From Pseudomonadota bacterium (lineage in GTDB: Bacteria; Myxococcota_A; UBA796; CAJQPC01), in contig JAAESX010000318.1 in NCBI GenBank assembly GCA_024228935.1, forward strand, positions 20,704-84,703: a stretch of DNA of 64,000 nt, written 5' to 3'. The notes below the pieces were generated by a model. The model searched no databases and was not told the DNA's origin. It saw nothing but the letters and a program-made list of their open reading frames with translations. Below are positions 49,419 through 60,374 of this stretch, one piece after another (position 1 is the stretch's first letter; the number at the start of each line of letters is the position of its first letter). The translations under genes and the position numbers were made by a program.

Positions 49419-50495
49419 TCAGTCCTTGCGCCGCCGCAGCAACGCGATCCCGAAGACCGCCAGGAACCCAGCAGCGCCAACGGGGCCCGACGCACATGAA
49501 CACGGCCCCTGCTTCGCACCACCGTCCGGGTTGCCCGGGTCCCGATCGTCCGGCGGATCCGAGTCCTGGATCTCGGGGACGGTCTCGTCCTCGCCGTCGC
49601 AGTCCTCGTCGATGCCGTTGTCGGGCACGTCCTCGGCGTCGGGGTTGATCGACTCGTCGTCGTCGTCGCAGTCGCCATCCAGCTCGGTGAAGCCGTCGCC
49701 GTCGTCGTCGTAGCCGAGTGTGCCCTCGTCCACGAGGTCGTCGCAGTCGTTGTCCTTGCCGTCCGGCATGTCATCACCGGCGCCGCCGTCCTCGGGCGCG
49801 CCCGGATGGACGTTCGGGTCGTTGTCGTCGCAGTCGTCGCCGCCGCACTCCAGCGACCAGTACCCGTCCTCGTCGAGGTCGCAGCAGAGCGCCTCGGTCA
49901 GGCAGTCGCTGTCGTCGCAGTCGATGTCGCCGTCCAGATCGTTGTCGAGGCCATCGTCGCAGTCCTCGGCGCAGCCGGTGGACTCGGAGACGTCGAACGA
50001 GAGCGTGTACCAGGGGTCGAAGACCTCACCGGTCGAGGTGCCGTCGTCGGTGCAGGGGCCGGACGCCACGTCCAGGTGCTCCGCGCCGTAAGCCTCGACC
50101 ACGACGTAGTAGGTGTCGCCGGCGATGCAGTCGAACGTGACCTCGTCGTCCACGGCATACGGCGCGGTGCTTCCGTACTCGCAGCCCGCGTAGGGGTCGC
50201 AGGTGTCGTCGAGCACGTAGATGTCCAGGTCACACGGCAGGTCCGTGATGAGCATCTTCACGCTGCCCGCGGTCTGACAGGTGAAGGAGTAGACGGCCTC
50301 CGGGGCGATCTGCTCCTCGTTGTCGTAGGGGTCGCCGCACGTGTAGCACTCCATCAGCTCGCAGGTCCCGCCGAGCGCGGACTCCTTGTCGGCGCGGATG
50401 CTGCCGCTGATCTCGGAGCTGCACGTGAGCTCGCCGACGATGCCGACCTCGGAAGGGCAGGTCGCATGGGCGAGGGAGAAGAGGGCGAGGATCAT
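49419..50495 (-). CDS. MYXO-CTERM surface protein with MopE-like calcium repeats
   Basis: 358 aa. Leader MILALFSLAHATCP (ATG 50495 with ggag seven bases upstream; GTG 50501 also possible). N-terminal ~150 residues form a Cys-rich beta domain (CELMECYTCGDPYDNEEQIA, YSFTCQTAGSVKMLITDLPC). Four Asp-rich repeats follow (CAEDCDDGLDNDLDGDIDCD, DDCDDNDPNVHPGAPEDGG, DGDCDDDDESINPDAEDV). The tail is QGPCSCASGPVGAAGFLAVF then a helix and RRRKD, a good MYXO-CTERM signal. Likely proteolysed and displayed on the outside. Confidence 0.85.
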   Translation of the reverse strand: MILALFSLAHATCPSEVGIVGELTCSSEISGSIRADKESALGGTCELMECYTCGDPYDNEEQIAPEAVYSFTCQTAGSVKMLITDLPCDLDIYVLDDTCDPYAGCEYGSTAPYAVDDEVTFDCIAGDTYYVVVEAYGAEHLDVASGPCTDDGTSTGEVFDPWYTLSFDVSESTGCAEDCDDGLDNDLDGDIDCDDSDCLTEALCCDLDEDGYWSLECGGDDCDDNDPNVHPGAPEDGGAGDDMPDGKDNDCDDLVDEGTLGYDDDGDGFTELDGDCDDDDESINPDAEDVPDNGIDEDCDGEDETVPEIQDSDPPDDRDPGNPDGGAKQGPCSCASGPVGAAGFLAVFGIALLRRRKD

Positions 50496-50554
50496 GGTCA
50501 CTCCGGGGGAGGCGTGAAGCGGCGCCCCATACCCCGCCCGGTATTCTGTCCGCC

Positions 50555-51586
50555 ATGTCGAAGGGGCTCCACTTCGTCGCGGCCATCGGTCTCTGCGCGC
50601 TCCTGTACCTGGTCGCCTGGCCAGTGCCCGTCGAGCCGATCGCCTACGAACTCCCCGCGGGCGAGCCCTGGGAGCCGACCGGAGCCCTGCACGCGACGCG
50701 GTTCCAGCTCCCAGACGGCCACGGCCCCGAGGACGTCGACCTCGACGACGAGGGCCACCCGATCGTGGGCCTGCAGGACGGCCGGATCCTGCGCTGGGAC
50801 GACGGCTGGATCGAGGTCGCGGACACCCAGGGCCGGCCGCTCGGCATCGACCAGGCGAAGGACGGGGGCCTGTACGTCGCCGACGCCTACCGAGGTCTGC
50901 TCCACCTGACGGACCACGACGCGCTCACCGTGCTGACCGATGACTGCGGCTCCGAGCGGCTCGTCTTCACAGACGACGTCGAGGTCGCCCCCGATGGCCG
51001 GGTCTGGTTCACCGACGCCAGCACCGAGTTCGATCAGGCCCGCTGGAAGCTCGACCTGCTCGAGGGTCGCCCCAACGGTCGGCTCTGCGTCTACGACCCG
51101 GTCAGCTACGAGACGACCGAGTTCGTCAGCGACCTGCACTTCGCCAACGGCGTCGCCGTCAGCCCGGACGGCCACTTCGTGCTGGTGAACGAGACGAGCC
51201 GCTTCCGGGTGCTGCGGATCGACACCGAGACGGGCAACTCTTCGGTCTTCCTCGACGACCTGCCGGGCTACCCCGACGGCATCAGCTCCGCGCCGGACGG
51301 GTACTGGATCGCCATCGCCTCGCCCCGAAAGGGCTGGCTCGACCGACTGTCCACGCGCCCCGGCTTCCGGTCCGTGCTTCTCCGGCTGCCCGAGTGGATG
51401 CACCCGAGGCCGGCGCAGACCGCCCGCGCGCTGCACGTGGACTTCGACGGCAACGTGCTCCACGACCTGTTCGACCCCACGGGCACCGACATCGCGGTGG
51501 TCACGAGCGTCCAGCAGCGAGGGGACCGGCTGTACCTCGGGAGCCTCACCGACCACGCCTTCGCTTCGATGCCGATGCCGGAATAG
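50555..51586 (+). CDS. Strictosidine synthase/APMAP-like six-bladed propeller, membrane-anchored
   Basis: 343 aa. N-terminal anchor helix (LHFVAAIGLCALLYLVAWPV), then propeller motifs of the strictosidine-synthase-like group: PEDVDLDDEGHPIVGLQDGR, RLVFTDDVEVAPDGRVWFTD, ASTEFDQARWKLDLLEGRPN, GRLCVYDPVSYETTE, FANGVAVSPDGHFVLVNETS, LPGYPDGISSAPDGYWIAIA. Members outside plants are usually lactonases or arylesterases. Stop is TAG; the next gene follows after 9 bp. Confidence 0.85.
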   Translation: MSKGLHFVAAIGLCALLYLVAWPVPVEPIAYELPAGEPWEPTGALHATRFQLPDGHGPEDVDLDDEGHPIVGLQDGRILRWDDGWIEVADTQGRPLGIDQAKDGGLYVADAYRGLLHLTDHDALTVLTDDCGSERLVFTDDVEVAPDGRVWFTDASTEFDQARWKLDLLEGRPNGRLCVYDPVSYETTEFVSDLHFANGVAVSPDGHFVLVNETSRFRVLRIDTETGNSSVFLDDLPGYPDGISSAPDGYWIAIASPRKGWLDRLSTRPGFRSVLLRLPEWMHPRPAQTARALHVDFDGNVLHDLFDPTGTDIAVVTSVQQRGDRLYLGSLTDHAFASMPMPE

Positions 51587-51595
51587 CCGCGAGGG

Positions 51596-52828
<1,233 letters not shown>

Positions 52829-52886
52829 TTCCGTACTACGTTGACCTCAACCGGTACGGATCTCTAGCTGACATGTGTCGAATTCG

Positions 52887-54041
52887 ATGATGAGCAGCTG
52901 GATCCTTCTTTCGGGCCTCGCGGCCGCAGAACCGAACGCCGGAGGCGCGTCCGCGCACCCCTACGTCTCGATCGGTGCGGCCTTCACCCCCAACGTCTAC
53001 CGGACGCGTCAGAACCCGGTGATGAGCCAGGCGTTCACGATTCGCCCTGGCCTGGACGCGAGCTGGCGGACTCCGGAGTTCAAGACGGACCTCGGCGCCA
53101 GCGTCCTGCGCCACCAGGTCGTGGCGAACTTCGGCGAGAACGACCCGGCCGAGAACGCGTACCAGCTGTCCTACTTCGACGGCGACGCGTACCTGCGGCT
53201 GCAGGCGCTCCCCGGGCGCAAGGTCGGCTTCCTGCTCGACTCGATGGTGAACCAGGAGCACAGACCGGGCCAGAGCGGCGTGGCCGGTGCCGCCGGAAAG
53301 ACGCTCGTCGGCAGCCTGAAGAACGACAACACCGCGCAGTTCCGCATCCAGCCGGGCAGCGCCCTGTGGTTCGACCTGGGCGGCGGAGCCCGTGTCGAGC
53401 GCCACACCATCGGCACGGCGCCGGACTTCTCGACGACCTCGACGACCAACCGCGTCGCCGCCGGTCCTCGCCTGGATGTCCGCTGGCAGTTCTTCCCGCG
53501 CACCGAGCTGTGGGCCCACGGTGAGCTCGACTGGTACGCCTGGACCGGTGGCAAGCTCGACGCGGGCATGGCCTGGCGAGCCCACCTGGGTGTCATGGGT
53601 CGCATCACGCCGAACCTGCGCCTGAACGGGGTCCTCGGGTACGCCCAGCTGCGCAGCACCTCGGGCATCTCGACGCCCATCCAGGGCATCACGGCGATGG
53701 CCAACGTCGAGTGGACGCCGCGCGCGAACTCGAAGCTGGCGCTCGGCTACAGCAAGGACCTCGAGGACAGCTGGTTCACCAACAACATGAGCTGGCACTA
53801 CGTCTTCCTGTCCTACGACCAGATGCTGACGAGTCGGCTGTCCGCGGGGCTCGGCGGCGGCACGCGCTTCGAGCTCTACACGGGCTCGGTCAGCTACCCC
53901 GACGTCCTGATCAAGAGTGACGCGCACCTGACGTACCAGTTCACCGATCACGTCGCGGCCACGCTCCAGGGCGGGTTCTGGCGACGCGCGTCGACGGGCT
54001 GGGACGCACCGGTCGAGGCGACGGTCACCGCGCGCTGGTGA
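52887..54041 (+). CDS. Outer-membrane beta-barrel protein (384 aa)
   Basis: Leader MMSSWILLSGLAAAEPN, then about 14-16 alternating strands (FTIRPGLDASWRTPEFKTDL, AYQLSYFDGDAYLRLQALPG, RLDVRWQFFPRTELWAHGEL, AHLTYQFTDHVAATLQGGFW) and a terminal strand VEATVTARW ending in an aromatic residue, the signature for outer-membrane insertion. Conserved RITPNLRLNGVLGYAQ-type turns. Exact family not recognised; resembles polysaccharide-export or surface-assembly barrels. A TTGACC at 52841 may be a -35 element. Confidence 0.72.
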   Translation: MMSSWILLSGLAAAEPNAGGASAHPYVSIGAAFTPNVYRTRQNPVMSQAFTIRPGLDASWRTPEFKTDLGASVLRHQVVANFGENDPAENAYQLSYFDGDAYLRLQALPGRKVGFLLDSMVNQEHRPGQSGVAGAAGKTLVGSLKNDNTAQFRIQPGSALWFDLGGGARVERHTIGTAPDFSTTSTTNRVAAGPRLDVRWQFFPRTELWAHGELDWYAWTGGKLDAGMAWRAHLGVMGRITPNLRLNGVLGYAQLRSTSGISTPIQGITAMANVEWTPRANSKLALGYSKDLEDSWFTNNMSWHYVFLSYDQMLTSRLSAGLGGGTRFELYTGSVSYPDVLIKSDAHLTYQFTDHVAATLQGGFWRRASTGWDAPVEATVTARW

Positions 54042-54053
54042 TACGCCGGGTGC

Positions 54054-54437
54054 ATGACACCCAACACGCACCTCGGTATCGATGCCGCACTCGTGGGGGC
54101 TCCCGGTGAGCTCTCCGTCGGGTCCGCCACCGCCTCGCTGACCACCACCTCGGCCATGGCCGCCGACGACGTCGGACTGGTCCACGGCGGCTTCGTCTTC
54201 GGGCTGGCCGACTACGCCGCGATGCTGGCCGTCAACGACCCGAACGTGGTCCTTGGTGCCGCCGACACGCGGTTCCTGGCGCCGGTGCGGGTCGGCGAGG
54301 TCATCACCGCCACGGCCACGGTGACCTCGGAGAAGGGCCGCAAGCGGGTCGTCGAGGTCGTCTGCTCGGTCGGTGACAAGCAGGTCGTGACCGGGATGTT
54401 CACCACGTTCGTGCTGGACCAGCACGTCCTGACATGA
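54054..54437 (+). CDS. Hotdog-fold thioesterase (4HBT/PaaI-like)
   Basis: 127 aa. Central hotdog helix and motif GLVHGGFVFGLADYAAMLAV, then LGAADTRFLAPVRVGEVITA, TATVTSEKGRKRVVEVVCSV. The HGG and following acidic residue are the usual catalytic surroundings of PaaI-like thioesterases that split acyl-CoA. Cytoplasmic. Stop overlaps the DUF523 start (ATGA). Confidence 0.82.
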   Translation: MTPNTHLGIDAALVGAPGELSVGSATASLTTTSAMAADDVGLVHGGFVFGLADYAAMLAVNDPNVVLGAADTRFLAPVRVGEVITATATVTSEKGRKRVVEVVCSVGDKQVVTGMFTTFVLDQHVLT

Positions 54438-54844
54438 CGCTGGTCAGCGCCTGTCTGCTCGGGCGAGCTTGCCGCTACGACGGCGCCAGCAAGCCGAGCG
54501 CGGCCGTGCGCGAGCTGACCGACGTCATCCCGGTGTGTCCCGAGGAGCTGCTGGGCGTGCCCCGTCCCGCGGCGGAGCTCCGAGGCGGCGATGGTCACGA
54601 TGTGCTGGCTGGTCGTGCTCGGGTGGTCACTCGTGCTGGGGTCGACGTGACGGACGCGTTCATCGAGGGCGCCCGGCGTTGCCTGCGTGATGTCGACCAG
54701 GCCGTGCTCAAGGCGCGCTCGCCCAGCTGTGGGTGCGGTCAGACCTGGATCGACGGCGAGCTCCGCGAAGGGGACGGCGTCTTCGCGGCGCTGCTGAGCT
54801 CCCGTGGCATCGTGGTTCGGACGGACGAGGAGCTCGGATGCTGA
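54434..54844 (+). CDS. DUF523 family protein
   Basis: 136 aa, family-length. Signature Cys-rich motifs: LVSACLLGRACRYDGASKPS, VIPVCPEELLGVPRPAAELR, LKARSPSCGCGQTWIDGELR. The conserved Cys may bind a metal or FeS cluster; function unknown in this widespread family. Coupled on both sides, to the thioesterase (ATGA) and, by a 7-bp overlap, to the lipoprotein glycosidase. Confidence 0.9.
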   Translation: MTLVSACLLGRACRYDGASKPSAAVRELTDVIPVCPEELLGVPRPAAELRGGDGHDVLAGRARVVTRAGVDVTDAFIEGARRCLRDVDQAVLKARSPSCGCGQTWIDGELREGDGVFAALLSSRGIVVRTDEELGC

Positions 54845-56706
54845 TCTGGATGTTGGCGTGCAGCGGAGGCGAGTCGCCCTGCGCCCCCGAGTGCGACACG
54901 GCGGTCGAGGACAGCGACGCCGACACCGATGCGGACAGCGACACCGACACCGACACGGATGCGGACTCCGACGCGGACACCGACTCCGACGCGGATGCGG
55001 ACGCCGACCTGCCTGCGCCCACGAACCTGTTGGCCAATCCCGGCTTCGAGGCCGACACCGAGTTCTGGAGCGACTACGGCGACGGCACCTTCGAGCTCAC
55101 GGACAACAGCTACGAGGGCGCCCAGGCCTCGCGGCTGTACGGCTCGCCGTTCGCTCTCCGGTACCAGCGCGCACCCATCGGCGTAGGCGGCACCTACGTC
55201 GTCGAGGCCTACGTCTCCGGCGGAGGAACCGGCGCGGCCGAGCTCAAGATCGAGTTCCACGACGAGAACGACGCCAAGCTGTCCGACACCCAGCGACCAC
55301 TGTCCGCGCCCGAGGACTGGTCGCGGTTCCACATCGCGGCCATCGCTCCCGAGGGAGCCACCCAGGTCACGGCGTCCCTGGTCGGCATGGGCAGCACGCC
55401 GATCGACTTCGACTCCATCTCCGCCCACACCCTGCCGCCGCTGGCGTTCGATCTGGACGACACCGTCGGCACGGTCGAAGGCTTCGGAGCCCAGATCTGG
55501 GCCTACGACGGCGAGCGCGAGCACCGGAACAAGGCGCTCGACGATCTGGCCGTCACCCACGTGCGGCTCGAGCCCGAAGGAGCCACCTGGGAGGTCCTGC
55601 AGACCACCGAGGCGGATCTGGAGAGCCGCGGCATCGAGACCATGCTGCTCGAGTGGGCGGCACCGTCCGAGTACAGCGACGGCAGCAACATGCTCACGGA
55701 CCCGGAAGGGTTCGCCGTCCACTGGGCCGATCAGGTCGCCGAGTTCGATGACCGGGGCATCCGTCCCGAGTGGATCGAGCTCAGCAACGAGCCGGACAGC
55801 GGGGGCGCCTGGAGCACCGGGCTGACGCCCACCAGCTACGACGCGCTGGTCCTGGCGGTGCGCTCCGAGCTCGACGACCGCGGCTTCACCGACGTCGGCA
55901 TCGTGGGCCCGGGGACCGCCGCCATCGACTGGGACCACGGGGCCCGGAACATGCTGCTGGGGCTGTCGGACACCTCGGCGATGGCGGCCTGGTCGGTCCA
56001 CACGTGGGACGACGGCACGACCTGCTCGGGTGGGGCCGACTGCATGGCCACCGCCTGGCCCGACTTCGCCAACGCGATGCCGGCAGACCGGCCTGTCTTC
56101 GTGACCGAGTACGCGACCAAGGAGACGACGTTCGGCGACCGCACGTTCATCCTCCCCGACCTCTCAGGCACGGGGAACGCGAGCTGGTCCGCGCCCTATG
56201 GCGTGCGGATGGTCGAGAACCTGCTCGTGCTCTACGCGCTCGGCGCCGACGTGCCGTTCGTCTGGCAGCTCAACGACGAGTACACGACGGCGACGCTGCA
56301 GGACAAGGCGTGGGGCCTGGTGACGCTCGATGGCTCCGAGAAGCCCGCCTACGCGGCGCTGAAGCAGATCGTGCCCGTCATCCAGGGGCTCGACGTGGTC
56401 CAGCCTCCCGTCCAGGACACCCGGGACGTCTACGCCGCCGTGTTCACTGGCGACCAGACGGTCGTCGCGTTGACCCACGAGGGAGCCGCTCGCACCGATG
56501 TCGAGCTGGCGCTCTACCACTGCGATCTGGCGCTGGTGTCCGCCTCGCAGTTCGCCATGACGGGCGAGGGTGACCCCGACGCGGGCGTCGTCGACGGCTG
56601 GGAGATCACGACCCCGGACGTGGAGCTCGCCGCTGACGAGGGCCGGGTCTGTACGATCCGGCTCGAGATGCCAGCGTGGTCGACGGCCACGCTCGTCCTG
56701 GAGTGA
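54838..56706 (+). CDS. GH30-like glycoside hydrolase lipoprotein with CBM and Asp-rich linker
   Basis: 622 aa. MLIWMLACSG (Cys8), SD gaggag. A ~38-residue Asp/Ala/Ser/Thr linker (DADTDADSDTD type, ~24-58). CBM4/9-like beta domain (NLLANPGFEADTEFWSDYGD ... ~62-195). A (beta/alpha)8 glycosidase follows: VEGFGAQIWAYDGEREHRNK, RPEWIELSNEPDSGG (acid/base Glu ~317 in NEP), RPVFVTEYATKET (nucleophile Glu ~423), AWGLVTLDGSEKPAYAALKQ. The C-terminal beta domain is as in GH30 enzymes. Predicted outer-surface polysaccharide hydrolase. Confidence 0.8.
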   Translation: MLIWMLACSGGESPCAPECDTAVEDSDADTDADSDTDTDTDADSDADTDSDADADADLPAPTNLLANPGFEADTEFWSDYGDGTFELTDNSYEGAQASRLYGSPFALRYQRAPIGVGGTYVVEAYVSGGGTGAAELKIEFHDENDAKLSDTQRPLSAPEDWSRFHIAAIAPEGATQVTASLVGMGSTPIDFDSISAHTLPPLAFDLDDTVGTVEGFGAQIWAYDGEREHRNKALDDLAVTHVRLEPEGATWEVLQTTEADLESRGIETMLLEWAAPSEYSDGSNMLTDPEGFAVHWADQVAEFDDRGIRPEWIELSNEPDSGGAWSTGLTPTSYDALVLAVRSELDDRGFTDVGIVGPGTAAIDWDHGARNMLLGLSDTSAMAAWSVHTWDDGTTCSGGADCMATAWPDFANAMPADRPVFVTEYATKETTFGDRTFILPDLSGTGNASWSAPYGVRMVENLLVLYALGADVPFVWQLNDEYTTATLQDKAWGLVTLDGSEKPAYAALKQIVPVIQGLDVVQPPVQDTRDVYAAVFTGDQTVVALTHEGAARTDVELALYHCDLALVSASQFAMTGEGDPDAGVVDGWEITTPDVELAADEGRVCTIRLEMPAWSTATLVLE

Positions 56707-57131
56707 CCGTGCTGTTCTGCTACCTGATGGCGATGTCGCCGCCCCCCGAAGAGCCCGAGAAGCCCGAGACCCCCGCCGTGGAGGCCACCGTGACATGCAA
56801 GACGCTCACCATCGACGGCGGGAACGAGGCCGGCAAGCTGGCGAAGGGCCACACCCAGGTCGACGCCACGCGCCTGTCCGAGGGCGAGGTCGGCACGGTC
56901 GGGCCGGCGGTCGACGAGGTCCGCGGTCTGGCGCTCGCCGAGGCGCTCCTCACCTCGAACACCATCCTCTCGTGGATCCACATCGGCAGCGAGCTGTGCC
57001 TCACCGAGGTCGAGGGCGGGGTGCACGTCAAGGGCACCCACACGTACTTCACGAACGAGGAGAACGTGGTGCCCATCGAGTTCGACGTCCGGGTCGACGA
57101 GGCCGGCCTCATCACGGTCGTCGGGCGCTGA
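56703..57131 (+). CDS. Hypothetical secreted protein (142 aa)
   Basis: Not recognised. GTG 56703 overlaps the glycosidase stop (GTGA). Short hydrophobic start (TVLFCYLMAMS), Pro/Glu-rich spacer, then one domain: ATVTCKTLTIDGGNEAGKLA, RGLALAEALLTSNTILSWIH, ELCLTEVEGGVHVKGTHTYF, EENVVPIEFDVRVDEAGLI. Possibly periplasmic. Ends one base before the convergent sulfatase-fold gene's stop. Confidence 0.6.
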   Translation: MTVLFCYLMAMSPPPEEPEKPETPAVEATVTCKTLTIDGGNEAGKLAKGHTQVDATRLSEGEVGTVGPAVDEVRGLALAEALLTSNTILSWIHIGSELCLTEVEGGVHVKGTHTYFTNEENVVPIEFDVRVDEAGLITVVGR

Positions 57132-58931
57132 TCAGTCGGGCGCTGCCTCGCCGAACTCCCAGTACCCCTTGTCCTGCATCTCCTTGCGGATGTGCTCGGG
57201 CAGCGAGCTCGGGTCCATGCCGTGCTCGCCTCGCGTCAGGCCCGCGCGCCACGCCGTGAGCGTCGTCCGGAGCTCCTGGAACGTGGCCGCCTGGGTCGCT
57301 CGCACGTCCACCAGCTCGTTCGGGTCCGTCCTCAGGTCGTACAGGACGAAGGCCTCGTCCGGAGCGTCGACCAGCTTCTGGACGTAGTCGGGATCGACCA
57401 GGGGAACGCCCGAGTACAGCAGCGTGTGCGTCGCCGTTCGCACCCCGATCTGTTTGCTGACGCCCTCGAGGAAGGACGGCTTGGGCTCGATCGAGCCATC
57501 GGTCACCGCCGGCCACAGGTCCCGGCCGGGGAGTCCGGCCGGAGGCTCGGCGCCGGCACGAGCCAGGATCGTCGGCACCAGGTCCACGATGTCGACCGGC
57601 TCGTCGATGCGCTGCCCGCGCTCGATCCCTGGACCCACGATCACCAGCGGCACACCCGTGCAGCTCTTCGTGAGCCCCGTCCGGTGGTTGATGTAGCCGT
57701 GGTCGAGCAGGTCCTCGCCGTGGTCGGACGTCAGGATGACGATGGTGTTGTCCAGGTGGCCGCTGGCCTCGGCGGCCGACAGGAAGAGCGCGAGCTGGAG
57801 GTCGAGATACCCGAGCATCGCGTCGTAGTGGCCGCGGATGTGCTCGACGTCATCGCTGGTGAGTCGCTGACCGTGGCCTCCGGACTGCTCGGCGAGCCGC
57901 TGGTAGCTGGCCGGCGTGAGGATGTAGACGCCAGACGGGTGCTGGGTCTTCTCGAGCTCGAAGTCCGGGTAGTAGACGCCGTCGAAGATGCGCTCGGCGC
58001 GCGACGCGTTCCGGACGATGCGCTCGGCGGTGTCGCTGCCCTGGCCGTCGGTGAAGCGGTGGAAGAACGGGTCGGGGAGGAGCCAGCTGCGGTGGGCGTC
58101 GTAGCCGTGCACCATCAGGAACCACGGGGCCGCGCCGTCCCGTCCGTCGAGCCAGTCCAGCGCCTTTGGCGTCGTGTGCCAGAAGCTCGCGAACCCGAGC
58201 TCGTCGGAGAACGTGTCCCAGCCCTGGTCGAAGCCGAACTCGTGCCGGATGTGGCCGCCGGCCAGGAACGCGCCGGTCTCGTAGCCGTAGAGCTTCAGGA
58301 TCTCGCCGACGAGCTGGGCGTCCTCGGGCACCTGGTAGCGAAGATACTCGGGCCGGGCGACCTCGCTGGGGTACCGGCCCGTCAGCATGGCGGCGTGGCT
58401 GTACGCGGACTCGTTTCCGGTCGAGCTGACGTTCTCGAAGACCGCTCCGTGCGCCGCAAACCGATGCAGGAACGGCGTGGTGTCGTCCTCGTAGCCGTAG
58501 ATCGACAGGTGGTCTGCGCGCACCTCGTCCATCGAGATGAGGAGGATGTTCGGCAGGCCTTCTCGCGGGGCGGCGCGGTCGCCGGGCGTCCGGGCGGGGC
58601 GCAGCACCTCGCGGAAGAACTCCTTGGGGGCGCCGGGGTTGGCGGACTTCGTCTTGTCGATGAGCGGGCGAGGCTCGCGGGTCTCGATCAGGCGCCGGAA
58701 CTCGTCCACGGAGAGCCCGCCGTCACCGTCGGTGTCGACCTCGCCGAGCGGCAGGCCCGAGCTGTCGCGCGTCGCTCCCCGGGTGAACTCGCTGGAGCTC
58801 AGGAGCCCATCCCGGTCGCGGTCGAACCGGCCATGGGCGGTCGCGTAGACCTCGTCGACCGGAGGCAAGAGCACCTGGGTCGGCGCCGTGGGCACGTCGG
58901 CTGTCTCGCAGGCCAGGAGCAGGGTCCACAC
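57132..58931 (-). CDS. Sulfatase-fold lipoprotein with two EF-hands
   Basis: 599 aa, GTG 58931, leader MWTLLLACET (Cys8). Two EF-hand loops near 36-48 and 65-77 (DRDRDGLLSSSEF, DTDGDGGLSVDEF). Alkaline-phosphatase-superfamily core: NILLISMDEVRADHLSIYGY (metal Asp), GNESAYSHAAMLTGRYPSEV, TIVILTSDHGEDLLDHGYIN (metal Asp/His), and the family tail VLYDLRTDPNELVDV. At the nucleophile, Cys is replaced by Ser and Arg by His (S-A-Y-S-H), so formylglycine maturation is unlikely. It probably acts on phosphate or phospho-polymer esters. Confidence 0.83.
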   Translation of the reverse strand: MWTLLLACETADVPTAPTQVLLPPVDEVYATAHGRFDRDRDGLLSSSEFTRGATRDSSGLPLGEVDTDGDGGLSVDEFRRLIETREPRPLIDKTKSANPGAPKEFFREVLRPARTPGDRAAPREGLPNILLISMDEVRADHLSIYGYEDDTTPFLHRFAAHGAVFENVSSTGNESAYSHAAMLTGRYPSEVARPEYLRYQVPEDAQLVGEILKLYGYETGAFLAGGHIRHEFGFDQGWDTFSDELGFASFWHTTPKALDWLDGRDGAAPWFLMVHGYDAHRSWLLPDPFFHRFTDGQGSDTAERIVRNASRAERIFDGVYYPDFELEKTQHPSGVYILTPASYQRLAEQSGGHGQRLTSDDVEHIRGHYDAMLGYLDLQLALFLSAAEASGHLDNTIVILTSDHGEDLLDHGYINHRTGLTKSCTGVPLVIVGPGIERGQRIDEPVDIVDLVPTILARAGAEPPAGLPGRDLWPAVTDGSIEPKPSFLEGVSKQIGVRTATHTLLYSGVPLVDPDYVQKLVDAPDEAFVLYDLRTDPNELVDVRATQAATFQELRTTLTAWRAGLTRGEHGMDPSSLPEHIRKEMQDKGYWEFGEAAPD

Positions 58932-58970
58932 GGGGGTAGACTTTAGTCGTTCGAGGAGACGACGCGCGTG

Positions 58971-60374
58971 ATGTGGCTGTCCGTCATCGCCTGCGCGGTG
59001 AGCACGTCGACCTCCCAGGGCCAGGAGCCCGACCGGCCCGATGTGCTGCTCATCAGCCTCGACACGCTGCGTGCGGACCGGCTCGGCGCGTATGGGCACG
59101 AGGGCGGCCTGACCCCGAACCTGGACCGGTTCGCCGCCGACGCGGTGGTCTTCGAGCAGGCCATCGCGCCCTCGAACGAGACGCTCTTCTCGCACGCGGC
59201 GCTGCTCGCGGGACGGCACGTGAGCGAGCTGGGGCCGGTGACCTACGCGTTCGGCTACCCCGACGACGTGCCGACCCTGCCCGGCGTGCTCGGCCTCTAC
59301 GACGTGCAGAGCGCGGCGTTCGTCGGCGGAGGCCACCTGAACCCGGTCTTCGGTCTGGGGCGCGACTTCGACGCCTGGGTCAACGTGGCGGAGTGGGGCT
59401 CGCTCTTCCACTCGGTCCCGCCGGCGCTCGAGTGGCTGGACGCTCGGGCGACGGATGACCCCTACCTGCTCCTGGTGCACGGCTACGACTGCCACAACCG
59501 CTACCTGAAGCCCACGCCGTGGGGCTACTCGTCGGCCGACCCGATGGTGGGGCCCGAGGGCCAGAAGATCATCCAGCGCATCGGCGGCACGACCCGCGTG
59601 GTCGACGGCCAGTACTTCGGCACCGAGAACTTCGACTCGCTGTTCGACCGCGACCGGCTGCGTATCTGGGACGCCGAGGGGCGAGCGGCGGTGGCGGCGC
59701 GCCCCGGCGAGCCCCTGAACCCCCAGCAGCTCGAGCTCATTGGGGGCAGCTACGACGGGGCCGTCCGATACGCCGACGCCTGGTTCGGCGAGCTGATGGC
59801 CGGCCTCGAGGCCCGCGGTGAGCTCGACGACACGCTCATCATCGTGTTCGGCGACCACGGGGAGCTCCTGGGCGAGGAGGGGCTCTACAACCACCGCCCG
59901 CCGCTGGACCCGGCGGTCCTGCAGGTCCCGCTCTTGATCCGTCCTCCGGGTGGGCGAGCGGGTCGCGTGGCCGAGACCGTGTCGCTCGTCGACGTCGCCC
60001 CCACGATCTACGAGGCGCTCGCGGTTCCGCCCCCCGCCGAGCTGTCCGGGCGCTCGCTGTGGGGAGCGGTCCAGGGTGACCCGCTGGCCCAACAGCCTGC
60101 GTTCGCGGAGTCTGCCTACCGCGAGCTGGCCGTCGTCCAGGGCGATGTCGGGCTGGTCTTCTCGGGCGTGTCCCCCCACAACCCGTTGTTGCGCTCGCTG
60201 CTCGAGGCCGCCGCCGACGACGGGCCGGCCTTCCGAGGCTGGGGGACCGAGCCGCTGTCCCTGCGTCCCGCGCTCGAGGCCTGGCGGTCGGGGGGCACCC
60301 CTGTGCTCGAGGCCGGGGTCGTGTCCGACGAGCGCCTGAAGCTGCTCCAGGAGCGGGGGTACTGGAGCCCATGA
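58971..60374 (+). CDS. Sulfatase-fold lipoprotein
   Basis: 467 aa from ATG 58971 (GTG 58968 also possible); leader MWLSVIACAVS (Cys8). Core motifs: VLLISLDTLRADRLGAYGHE, SNETLFSHAALLAGRHVSEL (nucleophile Thr; C-x-P-x-R absent), LIIVFGDHGELLGEEGLYNH. Ends RLKLLQERGYWSP like its neighbours. Divergent from the EF-hand sulfatase-fold gene (39 bp between starts) and a close relative of it. First gene of a coupled run to the MBOAT gene. SD gaggaga. Confidence 0.83.
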   Translation: MWLSVIACAVSTSTSQGQEPDRPDVLLISLDTLRADRLGAYGHEGGLTPNLDRFAADAVVFEQAIAPSNETLFSHAALLAGRHVSELGPVTYAFGYPDDVPTLPGVLGLYDVQSAAFVGGGHLNPVFGLGRDFDAWVNVAEWGSLFHSVPPALEWLDARATDDPYLLLVHGYDCHNRYLKPTPWGYSSADPMVGPEGQKIIQRIGGTTRVVDGQYFGTENFDSLFDRDRLRIWDAEGRAAVAARPGEPLNPQQLELIGGSYDGAVRYADAWFGELMAGLEARGELDDTLIIVFGDHGELLGEEGLYNHRPPLDPAVLQVPLLIRPPGGRAGRVAETVSLVDVAPTIYEALAVPPPAELSGRSLWGAVQGDPLAQQPAFAESAYRELAVVQGDVGLVFSGVSPHNPLLRSLLEAAADDGPAFRGWGTEPLSLRPALEAWRSGGTPVLEAGVVSDERLKLLQERGYWSP